Shown: positions 1-8,431 of the stretch, piece after piece
How the letters are laid out: every line of letters starts with the position of its first letter
Numbering within the stretch: the stretch's first letter is position 1
Assembly: GCF_014202575.1 (NCBI RefSeq)
Contig: NZ_JACHHB010000017.1
Location: 1-64,000, forward strand
Source of the DNA: Texcoconibacillus texcoconensis
GTDB lineage: Bacteria > Bacillota > Bacilli > Bacillales > Salisediminibacteriaceae
DNA: 64,000 bases
Direction: 5' to 3'
Program-made: the position numbers and the translations under genes
The notes under the pieces: model-generated
What the model was told of the DNA's origin: nothing
Seen by the model: the letters and a program-made list of their open reading frames with translations, nothing else
The model's database searches: none

Positions 1-95
1 GAAAAACATCACTCAACTTATTGAACCGCCGTATACGAGATCCGTACGTACGGTGGTGTGAGAGGACGGAGGGGCGAACCCTCCTCCTACTCGAT
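1..95 (+). mobile_element. 3' end of a group II intron (domains V and VI)
   Basis: The first 95 bases fold as the terminal domains of a bacterial group II intron. A long hairpin at about 24-55 pairs ACCGCCGTA with TACGGTGGT (domain V). It is followed by a second hairpin, GGAGGG-gcgaa-CCCTCC, with a TCCTACTC flank that can hold the bulged branch-point adenosine (domain VI). The element appears to end at CTCGAT near 95. The intron body and any reverse transcriptase lie left of the window. Class cannot be assigned from this fragment. It sits just beyond the 3' end of a minus-strand gene, so it interrupts no coding sequence here. Confidence 0.8.
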
Positions 96-145
96 GTTTT
101 ATGTTACTTAATGGATAGATTAGGTGAGAAGGCTAAATCATTCCA

Positions 146-1015
146 TCAAAGGAGAGCAGCTGTTGTACCGAATAATAAAAACACAATACTAATCACTTGA
201 TTTATATTATAAGAAGCAAGTTTGACGTTAGAAAGGTTTTCTGGTGATATGATACGATGTTCGATAATGAACAAAATCGCAATTAATCCTAAACCAATAT
301 AGTAAAGGGCACCTAGCTGGCTACTTAATAGCCCGATCACAACCAAGAGAATGATTGTTATTCCATGGAAGGAAGCTGCAATTTTTAATGCATGATCGAC
401 GCCAAATCTCGCTGGGATAGAGTGGATATTATTTTTGGTATCAAATTCGTAATCTTGAGAGCCATAAATCACATCAAAACCAGCGACCCAAAGAGTATTG
501 GCAGTACCAATCAATATTGGGAGCCACGCCAGTTCTCCTGTTACAGCAATCCAAGCCCCAACAGGTGCAAGGGCTGATGTCAAGCCTAAGACTAAGTGAC
601 AAGCCCATGTAAATCTTTTCGTATATGAGTAGATCACCATTAAGAATAGGGCAATTGGTGATAGAATCAAACATAATGGGTTAAGCATGGCTGCTGCGAA
701 AATCATGATGAGAAAACAGACAACGGTTAAAACAATAACTTCTTTCTTACGAATCTCTCCTTGAGGCAACTGCCTTGTTGAGGTGCGCGGATTTTTCGCA
801 TCGATTTCAGCATCGATGAAACGGTTTATCGCATTAGCACCCGTTCTGGCACTTAAGAAAGCGACCATGATCCAAAAGATGACTGAAAAAGATGGTAATC
901 CATCACTTGCGAGACTCATTGCAATGACCGCAAATGATAAAGAGAAGATGGTATGTGAGAGCATCACTAGTTTGCTGTAATCATATATCTTATTTATGAG
1001 CTTATTAACAATCAT
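146..1015 (-). CDS. UbiA-family prenyltransferase (MqnP/UbiA-like)
   Basis: This is an integral-membrane aromatic prenyltransferase of about 289 residues that attaches an isoprenoid chain to a quinone precursor. Both Asp-rich motifs of the family are visible: NRFIDAEID near residue 65 binds the diphosphate-Mg2+, and DVIYGSQDYEFD lies near residue 185. Eight or so hydrophobic segments are spread along the chain. Bacilli with this UbiA-like type often use it as MqnP of the futalosine menaquinone route, but a MenA role cannot be excluded. The ATG at 1015 is chosen. An ATG at 1027 sits directly against the AAGGGG ribosome site, and a TTG at 1021 is also possible. It slightly overlaps the preceding aminotransferase, so the two are probably co-transcribed. 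Confidence 0.8.
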   Translation of the reverse strand: MIVNKLINKIYDYSKLVMLSHTIFSLSFAVIAMSLASDGLPSFSVIFWIMVAFLSARTGANAINRFIDAEIDAKNPRTSTRQLPQGEIRKKEVIVLTVVCFLIMIFAAAMLNPLCLILSPIALFLMVIYSYTKRFTWACHLVLGLTSALAPVGAWIAVTGELAWLPILIGTANTLWVAGFDVIYGSQDYEFDTKNNIHSIPARFGVDHALKIAASFHGITIILLVVIGLLSSQLGALYYIGLGLIAILFIIEHRIISPENLSNVKLASYNINQVISIVFLLFGTTAALL

Positions 1016-2312
1016 TTTCAAACCCATCCCCTTTTAAGGTTGATTCGATCTCCTCTAATACTCTTTCAAGACTCGAAACCATTGAATCAATGTCCTCTTT
1101 AGTAATGACAAGAGGAGGTTGAAAAGCGATGACATCACGGTTTAGTCCGTTTTTGCCGACTAGGAATCCGAGTTGCTTCATTTTTTCTAAAACCATGTCA
1201 GTAATGTCAGCAGATGATTGTTCTATGCTATCTACTGATTGGGTTTGGATGCCTACCATCAGCCCGATCCCTCTAACCTCTTGGATAAAAGGTGATGACA
1301 GTGATTGTAACTTTTCTTTTAAATAACCACCTAGCCCCTGTGCATGTTGAACGAGTTCGTTTTTCTCAATGTATTTCAAGACACTTAATGCAGTCGCACT
1401 AGCTACAGGATTTCCACCGAAGGTAGACGCAGAAGGTTTGTTAAAAGATTGAGCGATCTCATTGGTCGTTGAAAAAGTGGAAATCGGGATGCCGTTTCCT
1501 AAAGCTTTTGCAGTAACAATAATGTCAGGAACAATGTCATAATGCTCGATGGCGAACATCTTTCCAGTTCTCCCGTAACCCGTTTGAACTTCATCGACAA
1601 TCAATAATACTTCGTAAGATTCAAGTAATGCTTTTACTTTTTTTAAATAATCCTTAGGATAAGTGATGATTCCACCGTTTCCTTGAATTGGTTCTAAGAT
1701 CATAGCAGAAATGTTATCCCCATGGTTTTGTAAAACCGTTTCTATTTGTTGTAAAGACTGTTCCATCGCTTCCTCGGTACTTATCGATAAAGAGTGTGGG
1801 CGATCGACGAAATGGATATTTTCGTTAACTAATTGATCATCTAGTCTCCACATAGGAATGCCCGTGACGCTTAATGTTAAGTGAGTTCGTCCATGTAAAC
1901 CACCCGATAAAGCGATAAAGCCGTTCTTTTTCGTGTGCATCCTCGCAAGTGCCATCGCTCCTTCATTGGCTTCGGAGCCAGTGACACAGAAAAAAGTTCT
2001 TCTTATATCCCCAGGTAATATCGAAGCAAGCTGTTCAGCGAGGTCGACATTCATTTGTGTTAAATACAAAGTCGTCGTATGTTGCAATTGTTGCAACTGT
2101 TCGATCGTATTAGCCATAATATCAGGATTGGAGTGACCGCAATTCATAACAGAGACACCAGCAAAAAAATCGGTATATTCATTGCTGTTATGATCGTATA
2201 GGTATTGCATCTGACCATTAGTTATTTTCGGAGGGGTTTGATAAAAATGACCGATTGATGGGAAAAAATAATCTTGTCTTTTTGTAACAATTTGATCAGG
2301 TTCGTTCATCAT
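1005..2312 (-). CDS. Class III (PLP-dependent) aminotransferase
   Basis: This is a fold-type I, class III aminotransferase of about 435 residues. It shows the PLP-phosphate region (VTGSEANEGAMALAR), the cofactor-ring aspartate in LIVDEVQTGYGRTG, and the Schiff-base lysine in VTAKALGNGIP. Family relatives include 4-aminobutyrate, ornithine and alanine-glyoxylate aminotransferases, and the substrate cannot be read from sequence. ATG 2312 follows TAGGAG at eight bases. It lies between the U32-family gene (gap of about 10 bases) and the prenyltransferase (overlap), so these three form one operon. Confidence 0.85.
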   Translation of the reverse strand: MMNEPDQIVTKRQDYFFPSIGHFYQTPPKITNGQMQYLYDHNSNEYTDFFAGVSVMNCGHSNPDIMANTIEQLQQLQHTTTLYLTQMNVDLAEQLASILPGDIRRTFFCVTGSEANEGAMALARMHTKKNGFIALSGGLHGRTHLTLSVTGIPMWRLDDQLVNENIHFVDRPHSLSISTEEAMEQSLQQIETVLQNHGDNISAMILEPIQGNGGIITYPKDYLKKVKALLESYEVLLIVDEVQTGYGRTGKMFAIEHYDIVPDIIVTAKALGNGIPISTFSTTNEIAQSFNKPSASTFGGNPVASATALSVLKYIEKNELVQHAQGLGGYLKEKLQSLSSPFIQEVRGIGLMVGIQTQSVDSIEQSSADITDMVLEKMKQLGFLVGKNGLNRDVIAFQPPLVITKEDIDSMVSSLERVLEEIESTLKGDGFENDC

Positions 2313-2322
2313 GATCACGCTC

Positions 2323-4248
2323 CTATTTAAAAGATAAAGCTCCTAAAGTAAACCCAGCTTTTGTAGAATTCAATTGCTCAAACAGTTGATCGCATTGCGA
2401 CGGATTAGCGATCGCTTTTTGGTACGTGTCGATAATTTCACGTAGGTCATCTGCGTTATATGCATGACCTTCTATTCTGAAACTAATCGGTTTTTCAAAC
2501 GCGCCAAGTATTGGTAATATGTTAAATTCTTTTGCAGTATAAAGGTGATTTTTTTTGAATTGATCGATATATACAGGGTTTTCTCCTTTTTCTGTTTTCA
2601 ACACTAATTGGTCATTTTCGACATGATCATTATCACTTTTTTCGCTAGGGTTTAGTACATGTGTATTATCATATAAGTTTAGATCTAGATACATCGCCTT
2701 TAATGGGCCGTGAGCAATAATTTCAAGCGGTTCTTCAGATAAATGAATAAATTCTCCTAATTCACGTCTTTTCGATTCAATCGATACTGTGAACTCTTCT
2801 ACCCCAAAGTCTTTATAATACGAAATTGCTCTTTGATTAAAAATATTTAAATTATAATTAGCAACTAATTGAAAGCGATCAGCATATTTTTGTATAGCAC
2901 CTAAATTTGAAACTAATAAACCTTTAAAGAGGTGACCGTGCGTCTCTAAGTATTGATCGGTCATTTCTAGCTGACGCTCATCCATCATCTGGGGTAATTC
3001 AAGGAAAATGTCTGTTTGACTGTTTAATGAACGTAAATGCTCTAACTGATCAATTGAGATCATCTCATTAGGGTAAAATACTTCAGAAGGAATGTAGATG
3101 CGATCGACGCTTGATTCCATACAAAGTTTGGCTTGTTCATAATCCTTCACTTTTACAGACATTCGATGTTTAGTTGGAGACGGGTTGCTACTTTCCGGCT
3201 CTGATAATTGTGAGACGACATCGTTAATTAAATCATTTGTTATGGATGGCTCTTCTGTAGGTGTAGAGAACATTTTTCCAGTTGAATAAAACTTGCCAGT
3301 TCCTTCATATCTTCTATTGATAAAATCAAGCCCAGGATTGCCAAATGCATAGGCAGTTGAAAAGTCGCGTTTGCGATTTTCGAACAATTCATCTGTCTTT
3401 TTGTTGCGATCGAAACTAAATGGGTCTGCAATATAACGATCTATTGCATCACCGTAAGTGTTCACGAGGTTGACGATGAAGTCAGTATCTCTCATGCGAC
3501 CTTCAATTTTAAATGATTGAACACGAGATTCGATTAATTCAGGGATGTGTTCGTACATATTCATATCTTTTGCGGCCAATGGATACTCGGTAGGGTAAGT
3601 GTAACCATCTTTTTTCGTTTCAAAAGCCCATCTACATGGCTTAAAACACCTTCCACGATTTGAACTGTTTCCTAATACTAAAGAACTGTAATAACAATTA
3701 CCGCCATTTACCGTACACATATCGCCATGAACGAAATATTCTGTTTCTATACCCGTTTCTACTTGTAAATGCTTTGCAGTTTGTAAATCCATCTCCCGTG
3801 ATACGACGACTCTTGATACGCCAGACTGTTGTAGATGTTTCACGAAATCGATGTTGTGTACATTCATCATGACAGAAGCATGGATCTCAAAACGGTCTAA
3901 TTTGTACTCATTACAAAGCTGTAAAATCCCTAAATCCTGGATGATGATTCCATCTACTTTCGTGTTGTTTAGAAAATGTAGGTAATCAATGGCTTGATTG
4001 ATTTCTTGGTCATTTAACATACTATTAACTGTGACATAGAGTTTTTTTCCTCGATCATGTGCCATTTGTGTTGCCTCAACAATTTCCTCATCAGAAAAGT
4101 TAAAACCTTTTCGAATCATTCTCATATTTAGTGACTTTCCACCGATATAAATTGCATCGCAATTGGCATTTACGATTTGTTTAAATATGTCCATATTCCC
4201 AGAAGGGGCTAACAATTCAATTTCTCTGCCATTAAAATATCTTGGCAT
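2323..4248 (-). CDS. U32-family peptidase/Fe-S hydroxylase-like protein
   Basis: This is a two-domain peptidase U32 family protein of about 641 residues. The family signature with clustered cysteines is present near residues 170-205 (GDMCTVNGGNCYYSS then RGRCFKPCRW). In characterised relatives such as UbiU/UbiV, TrhP and RlhA, these cysteines bind a [4Fe-4S] cluster and the proteins act in O2-independent hydroxylation or RNA modification rather than proteolysis. The N-terminus (ELLAPSGNMDIFKQIVNANCDAIY) is the usual TIM-barrel start. Two adjacent ATGs follow GAGGTGG; the second, 4248, has better spacing. It is first in an operon with an aminotransferase and a UbiA-type prenyltransferase, which suggests but does not prove a quinone-related job. 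Confidence 0.8.
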   Translation of the reverse strand: MPRYFNGREIELLAPSGNMDIFKQIVNANCDAIYIGGKSLNMRMIRKGFNFSDEEIVEATQMAHDRGKKLYVTVNSMLNDQEINQAIDYLHFLNNTKVDGIIIQDLGILQLCNEYKLDRFEIHASVMMNVHNIDFVKHLQQSGVSRVVVSREMDLQTAKHLQVETGIETEYFVHGDMCTVNGGNCYYSSLVLGNSSNRGRCFKPCRWAFETKKDGYTYPTEYPLAAKDMNMYEHIPELIESRVQSFKIEGRMRDTDFIVNLVNTYGDAIDRYIADPFSFDRNKKTDELFENRKRDFSTAYAFGNPGLDFINRRYEGTGKFYSTGKMFSTPTEEPSITNDLINDVVSQLSEPESSNPSPTKHRMSVKVKDYEQAKLCMESSVDRIYIPSEVFYPNEMISIDQLEHLRSLNSQTDIFLELPQMMDERQLEMTDQYLETHGHLFKGLLVSNLGAIQKYADRFQLVANYNLNIFNQRAISYYKDFGVEEFTVSIESKRRELGEFIHLSEEPLEIIAHGPLKAMYLDLNLYDNTHVLNPSEKSDNDHVENDQLVLKTEKGENPVYIDQFKKNHLYTAKEFNILPILGAFEKPISFRIEGHAYNADDLREIIDTYQKAIANPSQCDQLFEQLNSTKAGFTLGALSFK

Positions 4249-4501
4249 CATTCCACCTCATCTCATTCTTGTTAAAACTTGATGTATGCTGTTCCATTTT
4301 CAGGTTCAACATTGTCAATTTTAAAGATAACACGTAGGTTACGACTTTATAAGATGCCGCAACAATATTTGCTCAATTTGTCACATATTATGCATTTTTA
4401 AGTATAGTAAAAAGTAAATGATTTGAAGATCGCGAAGTCTTTCTTCTGTCTCTAATTTTGAGGCAAGTACCGAATTTTTGAAGCGAGAAATGTGTAGAAA
4501 T

Positions 4502-4519
4502 TTTGAACATTTGTTCAAA
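4502..4519. promoter_or_regulatory. Perfect inverted repeat, possible operator
   Basis: TTTGAACA-TT-TGTTCAAA is a perfect 8-bp inverted repeat in the gap between the minus-strand U32 operon and the sRNA locus. It resembles a repressor operator but matches no consensus that I can name. No clear promoter could be placed on it. Confidence 0.35.
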
Positions 4520-4578
4520 GAGAAATGATATAGACTGAAGTGTTGTACACAAAAAGTTCATAAATGAAACGGGTAAAG

Positions 4579-4594
4579 TGTGATTGAATTCACA
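4579..4594 (+). promoter_or_regulatory. Fnr/CRP box of the sRNA promoter
   Basis: TGTGATTGAATTCACA matches the Bacillus Fnr consensus TGTGA-N6-TCACA exactly. Its centre (4586.5) is 41.5 bp upstream of a start predicted at about 4628 from the -10-like TATTAT at 4616-4621. That is the geometry of a class II activated promoter. The next 240 bases contain no protein gene but do contain a structured, terminated RNA. Confidence 0.75.
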
Positions 4595-4627
4595 GAATTA
4601 GAATTGAAAGTTCGTTATTATTTAAAG

Positions 4628-4871
4628 TGAACAAGGGAATCGAGTAACCGATTCTAAAAGTTCATCCTTTCCTTACGTTGTGTAACAAGAGGTACTTACG
4701 CTTATCCCCCAAGTCTGCGTAATGTTGCCAAGTAACAATGTTACAGACCCCAAATCATAACATGGTAATGCAAGGAATGTAGCTGTCTGATAAGTGACCC
4801 CCAATCACTGGACAGCAAAGGAAGTATCCTGAAAGTTGGTGAATAACCTATTTTCGGGACTTCCTTTTTTT
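4628..4871 (+). ncRNA. Putative Fnr-activated sRNA with C-rich loops
   Basis: A ~244-nt transcript is predicted from the class II Fnr promoter to a strong terminator. Hairpin 1 is GAATCG-agtaac-CGATTC (4637-4654). Hairpin 2 has an outer stem TGTAACA/TGTTACA (4681-4687/4739-4745) and an inner stem TTACGC/GCGTAA (4696-4701/4717-4722) with CCCCC (4706-4710) in its loop. An unpaired CCCC lies at 4748-4751. Hairpin 3 has an outer stem CTGTC/GACAG (4783-4787/4811-4815) and an inner AGTGA/TCACT (4793-4797/4805-4809) whose loop is CCCCCAA. A terminator stem with a T-run closes it. C-rich loops that can pair with Shine-Dalgarno sequences are the hallmark of Firmicute trans-acting sRNAs such as RoxS/RsaE. 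No matching known riboswitch class was recognised. The function is inferred. Confidence 0.6.
4819..4871 (+). terminator. Intrinsic terminator of the sRNA
   Basis: AGGAAGT pairs with ACTTCC (4859-4864), and an inner CCTGAAA/TTTTCGGG helix extends the stem. It is followed by seven T residues. It ends 280 bases before nrfH, which has its own Fnr box downstream, so the RNA is probably independent of nrf. Confidence 0.85.
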
Positions 4872-5066
4872 ATTTGGTGTTAAAGATCTAAAATGACTAC
4901 CTACCACGTCTAAAAATATACCTCTTCATTTGTACACCACTTTTTAATCCCTCTCTAAATGAAACTCACAAATTTTGTAACAGGATTTCGGAAAACAGCA
5001 TTTAATTATGCAATCTTAGAAATGAATCTTAGTAATTTAAGGTGTTCACTGTTTTTTCATAATTTT

Positions 5067-5082
5067 TGTGATTGCTATCACA
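5067..5082 (+). promoter_or_regulatory. Fnr/CRP box upstream of nrfHA
   Basis: TGTGATTGCTATCACA is a perfect TGTGA-N6-TCACA site centred at 5074.5. A -10-like TTATAG/TATAGA lies at about 5110-5116, roughly 45-50 bp downstream of the centre, ahead of nrfH. The -10 assignment is approximate. Confidence 0.7.
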
Positions 5083-5153
5083 TCCATGATTTCCCACGAC
5101 ACCGTAGCCTTATAGATAGGTTCTAATATAAGGGGGGGAGGAGCGAACATAGA

Positions 5154-5663
5154 ATGAAAAATTGGATCAAATCATTGGATCGACGTCTGTTATTAGTCGG
5201 ACTTATTGGTGTATTCATTGGTATCTCAGGTTTTGCTGCTACTAGTCAGACACTAAAAGCAACAGATTCACCGGAGTTTTGTTCAAGTTGTCATGTAATG
5301 GATACAGCTTATGAAACTTTTATGGACTCAAGTCATGCGACATTGTCATGTAACGATTGTCATGCGCCGAATGATAATGTTGTTTCAAAGTTGACTTTTA
5401 AAGCGAAAGCTGGATTGTCTCACATGTACATGAATACCATTGGTTCTGACGATATTCCAGATGTCATTCAAGCCAATGAGGCATCGCAAGAAGTGATTGA
5501 AAGCAATTGTATTCGATGTCATGAGCCGAGTTTAGAAAATGTTGTCTATCATGATGTCAAAGAAGGTGGCTGTATCAGCTGTCATGGCGACATACCACAT
5601 GGAAGTGAAATGTATAAGCCTGATGATTGGTATGAGCCGATGGATGTTGATGTTAGAAAATGA
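5154..5663 (+). CDS. nrfH: Cytochrome c nitrite reductase, quinol-oxidising subunit NrfH
   Basis: This 169-residue NapC/NirT-family membrane-anchored tetrahaem cytochrome takes electrons from menaquinol and hands them to NrfA. An N-terminal signal anchor (residues about 12-32) precedes four CXXCH haem motifs: CSSCH, CNDCH, CIRCH and CISCH. The length matches NrfH. NrfA follows after 31 bases, giving the standard nrfHA order of Gram-positive and delta/epsilon-proteobacterial ammonifiers. An Fnr box about 80 bases upstream implies anaerobic induction. Its covalent haems require the Ccm system encoded just downstream. Confidence 0.95.
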   Translation: MKNWIKSLDRRLLLVGLIGVFIGISGFAATSQTLKATDSPEFCSSCHVMDTAYETFMDSSHATLSCNDCHAPNDNVVSKLTFKAKAGLSHMYMNTIGSDDIPDVIQANEASQEVIESNCIRCHEPSLENVVYHDVKEGGCISCHGDIPHGSEMYKPDDWYEPMDVDVRK

Positions 5664-5694
5664 TTTTAAAGTGTAAAGGAGGGATATCAAAACG

Positions 5695-7149
5695 ATGAAT
5701 CCTCTAAGAAAAACCATTTATTTAAGTTTGAAGGTATTTGTTATCATTCTTTTCACGACTGCTTGTTCAAGTTCAAATACGGAAGAGGTAACGGATTTGA
5801 CAACTGATTTATCGCCAGACGAAATCGTGAACACAGCATTTGCTGAAGAGTTTCCTGATCAATACGAAAGTTATATGAGAAACGTATATGACGAAGATTA
5901 CGAGCATGTATCGAAGCTTACTGAAGAAGTTGAACCTCAGCTACCGATCCTATTTCATGGATATGGGTTTAGTATTGAATACAATAAGCCACGTGGACAT
6001 GCGCACGCAGTTGAGGATGTCATGAGTATCGACCGCATAAATGAGGATTCGGTAGGCTCATGTATGACATGTAAGAGTACGGCTGTCCCAGCCTTGCTTG
6101 ATGAAATGGGAGAAGATTATTGGAGTGCAAGCTTTCTTGACGAAGTAGCTCCGCGAACGATCGAGTTAGGCGAAGGTGGAGAGTCTGAAGAGCTTTCTGA
6201 ATACGGCCATATTTCCATCGGTTGTTCCGACTGCCACGATCCAGAGACGATGGATCTAAGAATAACACGCCCATCGTTTACGAATGCCATGGATCGTTAT
6301 GGGGTAGACGTATCAGAAGCAAATAAAAACGAGATGAGATCTTATGCTTGCGGTCAATGTCATACGAACTACTATTTTGATCCAGAAACTCAGAAGGTTA
6401 CTTTCCCTTGGGATGAAGGATTAAGAGTAGAAGATATGTGGGAGTATTATGAAACAACTGCACAAGAAGAACACGACTTTGAAGGAGAATGGGAGCACAG
6501 TATTTCTGGTACAACAATTGTCAAAGCACAACACCCTGAATTTGAAATGTGGAGCTATGGGCCACACGGAGAAGCGGGTGTGTCGTGTGCTGATTGCCAC
6601 ATGCCATATGAGCGTGGAGCAGATAAGAAGAAAACCACGTCTCACCATTGGACATCACCACTAGAAAATGTGGAACAATCTTGCCTTTCTTGTCACGGTG
6701 ATAAATCTGAAGATGAACTTTTAGACCGCGTAGATAACATTCAAGAGCGCCATTTAGAAGCTTTAGAAGAATCCCAAGACTTGTCTGTGAAAGCACATTA
6801 TTATGTGAACCGTATGATTACAAGTGGGGCAGATGAAGAAGCTATTGAAGAAGCACAACAACACGTGCGCGAAGGTCAATGGTTCTGGGATATTGTCGCT
6901 GCAGAAAACTCTGATGGTTTCCATAACCCACATGGATCCATGGATTCGATACGTATGTCTACAGATGCTTCAAATAAAGCGTTAAAAGTTGCGAATAGAG
7001 AACTATCAAAACTTGGAGAAGACTTAGATGAGCTCGACCGTCAAATTGAAGAAACTGTTCAAGAGGTTTATGACGAAGAAGATCCAGGAAAGAAACATGA
7101 ACATGCCGTAAATGAATATTTCCCTAACGTACTAGAATTAGAAAATTAA
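5695..7149 (+). CDS. nrfA: Ammonia-forming cytochrome c nitrite reductase NrfA
   Basis: This 484-residue pentahaem enzyme reduces nitrite to ammonium with six electrons outside the membrane. The active-site haem motif is the lysine-ligated CMTCK near residue 122. Four CXXCH motifs follow: CSDCH, CGQCH, CADCH and CLSCH. The N-terminus has a lipoprotein-type signal with a lipobox ending TTAC, so the protein is probably lipid-anchored to the outer face, as suits a monoderm. The mature chain is very acidic, fitting a saline or alkaline exterior. ATG 5695 follows GGAGGG. A terminator lies directly downstream, so nrfHA is a two-gene operon. Confidence 0.96.
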   Translation: MNPLRKTIYLSLKVFVIILFTTACSSSNTEEVTDLTTDLSPDEIVNTAFAEEFPDQYESYMRNVYDEDYEHVSKLTEEVEPQLPILFHGYGFSIEYNKPRGHAHAVEDVMSIDRINEDSVGSCMTCKSTAVPALLDEMGEDYWSASFLDEVAPRTIELGEGGESEELSEYGHISIGCSDCHDPETMDLRITRPSFTNAMDRYGVDVSEANKNEMRSYACGQCHTNYYFDPETQKVTFPWDEGLRVEDMWEYYETTAQEEHDFEGEWEHSISGTTIVKAQHPEFEMWSYGPHGEAGVSCADCHMPYERGADKKKTTSHHWTSPLENVEQSCLSCHGDKSEDELLDRVDNIQERHLEALEESQDLSVKAHYYVNRMITSGADEEAIEEAQQHVREGQWFWDIVAAENSDGFHNPHGSMDSIRMSTDASNKALKVANRELSKLGEDLDELDRQIEETVQEVYDEEDPGKKHEHAVNEYFPNVLELEN

Positions 7150-7152
7150 CAT

Positions 7153-7197
7153 AAAAAGGGTCGGTCTCTATCGTTGGATAGAACCAGACCCTTTTTT
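7153..7197 (+). terminator. Terminator of nrfHA
   Basis: AAAGGGTC-type stem, loop, GACCC and seven T residues, starting four bases after the nrfA stop. Confidence 0.85.
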
Positions 7198-7305
7198 AAA
7201 GTGATTAGCACAATGAATAGAGAAAAGAATTCCAATGTTATTTCGTAAAAGAAATTATTTATACTTTTATTTACTCGGTAAATTTCATTAAACTAACACA
7301 AATTT

Positions 7306-7321
7306 TGTGATGAGCTACACA
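7306..7321 (+). promoter_or_regulatory. Near-consensus Fnr box before the ccm operon
   Basis: TGTGATGAGCTACACA differs from TGTGA-N6-TCACA at one position of the right arm. It lies 76 bases upstream of the first gene of the ccm operon. A -10 is uncertain: TAACTT at 7344 has ideal spacing but a poor match, while TATATA at 7355 is a better match but farther away. Confidence 0.5.
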
Positions 7322-7396
7322 TTTTTTTATTAGTAAAAAAAGTTAACTTGTAAGTATATAAACAAAACATCTAAATTTAGAAAGGAAGACGGGCTA

Positions 7397-8413
7397 ATGA
7401 TCCTAACTTACCAAAAGTGGTTGATCGCTTCAGTTGTCGCCATTTTTTCTTTGACGATATTACAAGTAAATGCCGTACTAGGAAATGAACAAGAATCGCT
7501 CATTTATGAAGATCTGAATGTACAAGTGATGCCAGAATATGCACTCCCAGATGGATGGGATGAAGAGAGACCGAACATGCTGATTGGACACCATGCGATT
7601 CTTACCAACGAAGGGGATAGCGAATTTCAAGAAGAATTATCTATTCATGCTCCAGTTGACAACCCAGACTTTTTCCCTGCGTTTGTCGGAGAATATGATG
7701 ATGAAGATCAATTAGCTGCTGTTGAATTTACGATCGATGAAAAAAATGAAGAAATCGTTTGGACACCAGAGCAAACTATCCATCCTGGTGAAACTTATCA
7801 ATACGTCATTGAGTACTACTATTATCCGTTTGAAATAGAAGATCAAACATCTTACTCATTTACCTTCGAGACAAATTATCCAACAAAAGAAGCCACTGTT
7901 GCAATCTATACGCCCTATGGAGCGGAAAACGTCGAGATTAATCATGAATCCGACGAACAATCTGAAATGATGATGGTCCCAGTTGATGGTTACCGTTTCA
8001 GTGATTTACCAGTAGGAGAACACGAGTATTTTGAGGTGAGTTACGAGAAAGAAGACCCGATTACAACGATCGATGCTTTAGCGAAGTATGAAGCACCAGA
8101 TGATGACATGCACGCGATGTTTCAAAATGACTTGGACAATGATACAGAGCTTGGTCCAACCGCAACAATGATATCAACAGAAAATTCGATTCTTATAAGT
8201 GTTTCCTTCGTTGTGGCAGGTTCTTTATTTTACTTAGGGATGAGACAAAAATACCGTGCTCCTCAGCAAAGCAATCATACGAATGCTAAAACAAAAAAAG
8301 GACGAATAAAAGAGGTTGACCAAGAGGGAGAAAAACAGAAGCTGAAACAACAGTTCCTTGATGGTGAGATTGATGAAGAGACTTATCGTAAAAAACGTTC
8401 TGCACTTTCCTAA
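7397..8413 (+). CDS. Uncharacterised exported protein heading the ccm operon
   Basis: I do not recognise this 338-residue family. The sequence shows an N-terminal signal peptide (residues about 8-28), an acidic, probably beta-rich extracytoplasmic domain to about 262, one membrane segment (about 263-283), and a basic cytoplasmic tail. The tail ends in a short SHOCT-like motif (LKQQFLDGEIDEETYRKKR). It has no haem or CXXC motif. It is 18 bases upstream of ccmE and in the same orientation, after an Fnr-like box, so it belongs to the cytochrome c maturation operon. A role as scaffold or accessory subunit of the Ccm machinery is inference only. Confidence 0.7.
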   Translation: MILTYQKWLIASVVAIFSLTILQVNAVLGNEQESLIYEDLNVQVMPEYALPDGWDEERPNMLIGHHAILTNEGDSEFQEELSIHAPVDNPDFFPAFVGEYDDEDQLAAVEFTIDEKNEEIVWTPEQTIHPGETYQYVIEYYYYPFEIEDQTSYSFTFETNYPTKEATVAIYTPYGAENVEINHESDEQSEMMMVPVDGYRFSDLPVGEHEYFEVSYEKEDPITTIDALAKYEAPDDDMHAMFQNDLDNDTELGPTATMISTENSILISVSFVVAGSLFYLGMRQKYRAPQQSNHTNAKTKKGRIKEVDQEGEKQKLKQQFLDGEIDEETYRKKRSALS

Positions 8414-8431
8414 CAAAGGGGGGAGAGAAAA

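Noticed and set aside
4628-4871. Cis-acting riboswitch controlling nrfHA
   Set aside because: nrfH has its own perfect Fnr box downstream of the terminator, and no known aptamer (cyclic dinucleotide, Moco, TPP, SAM, cobalamin, FMN) matches. A cis role cannot be fully excluded.
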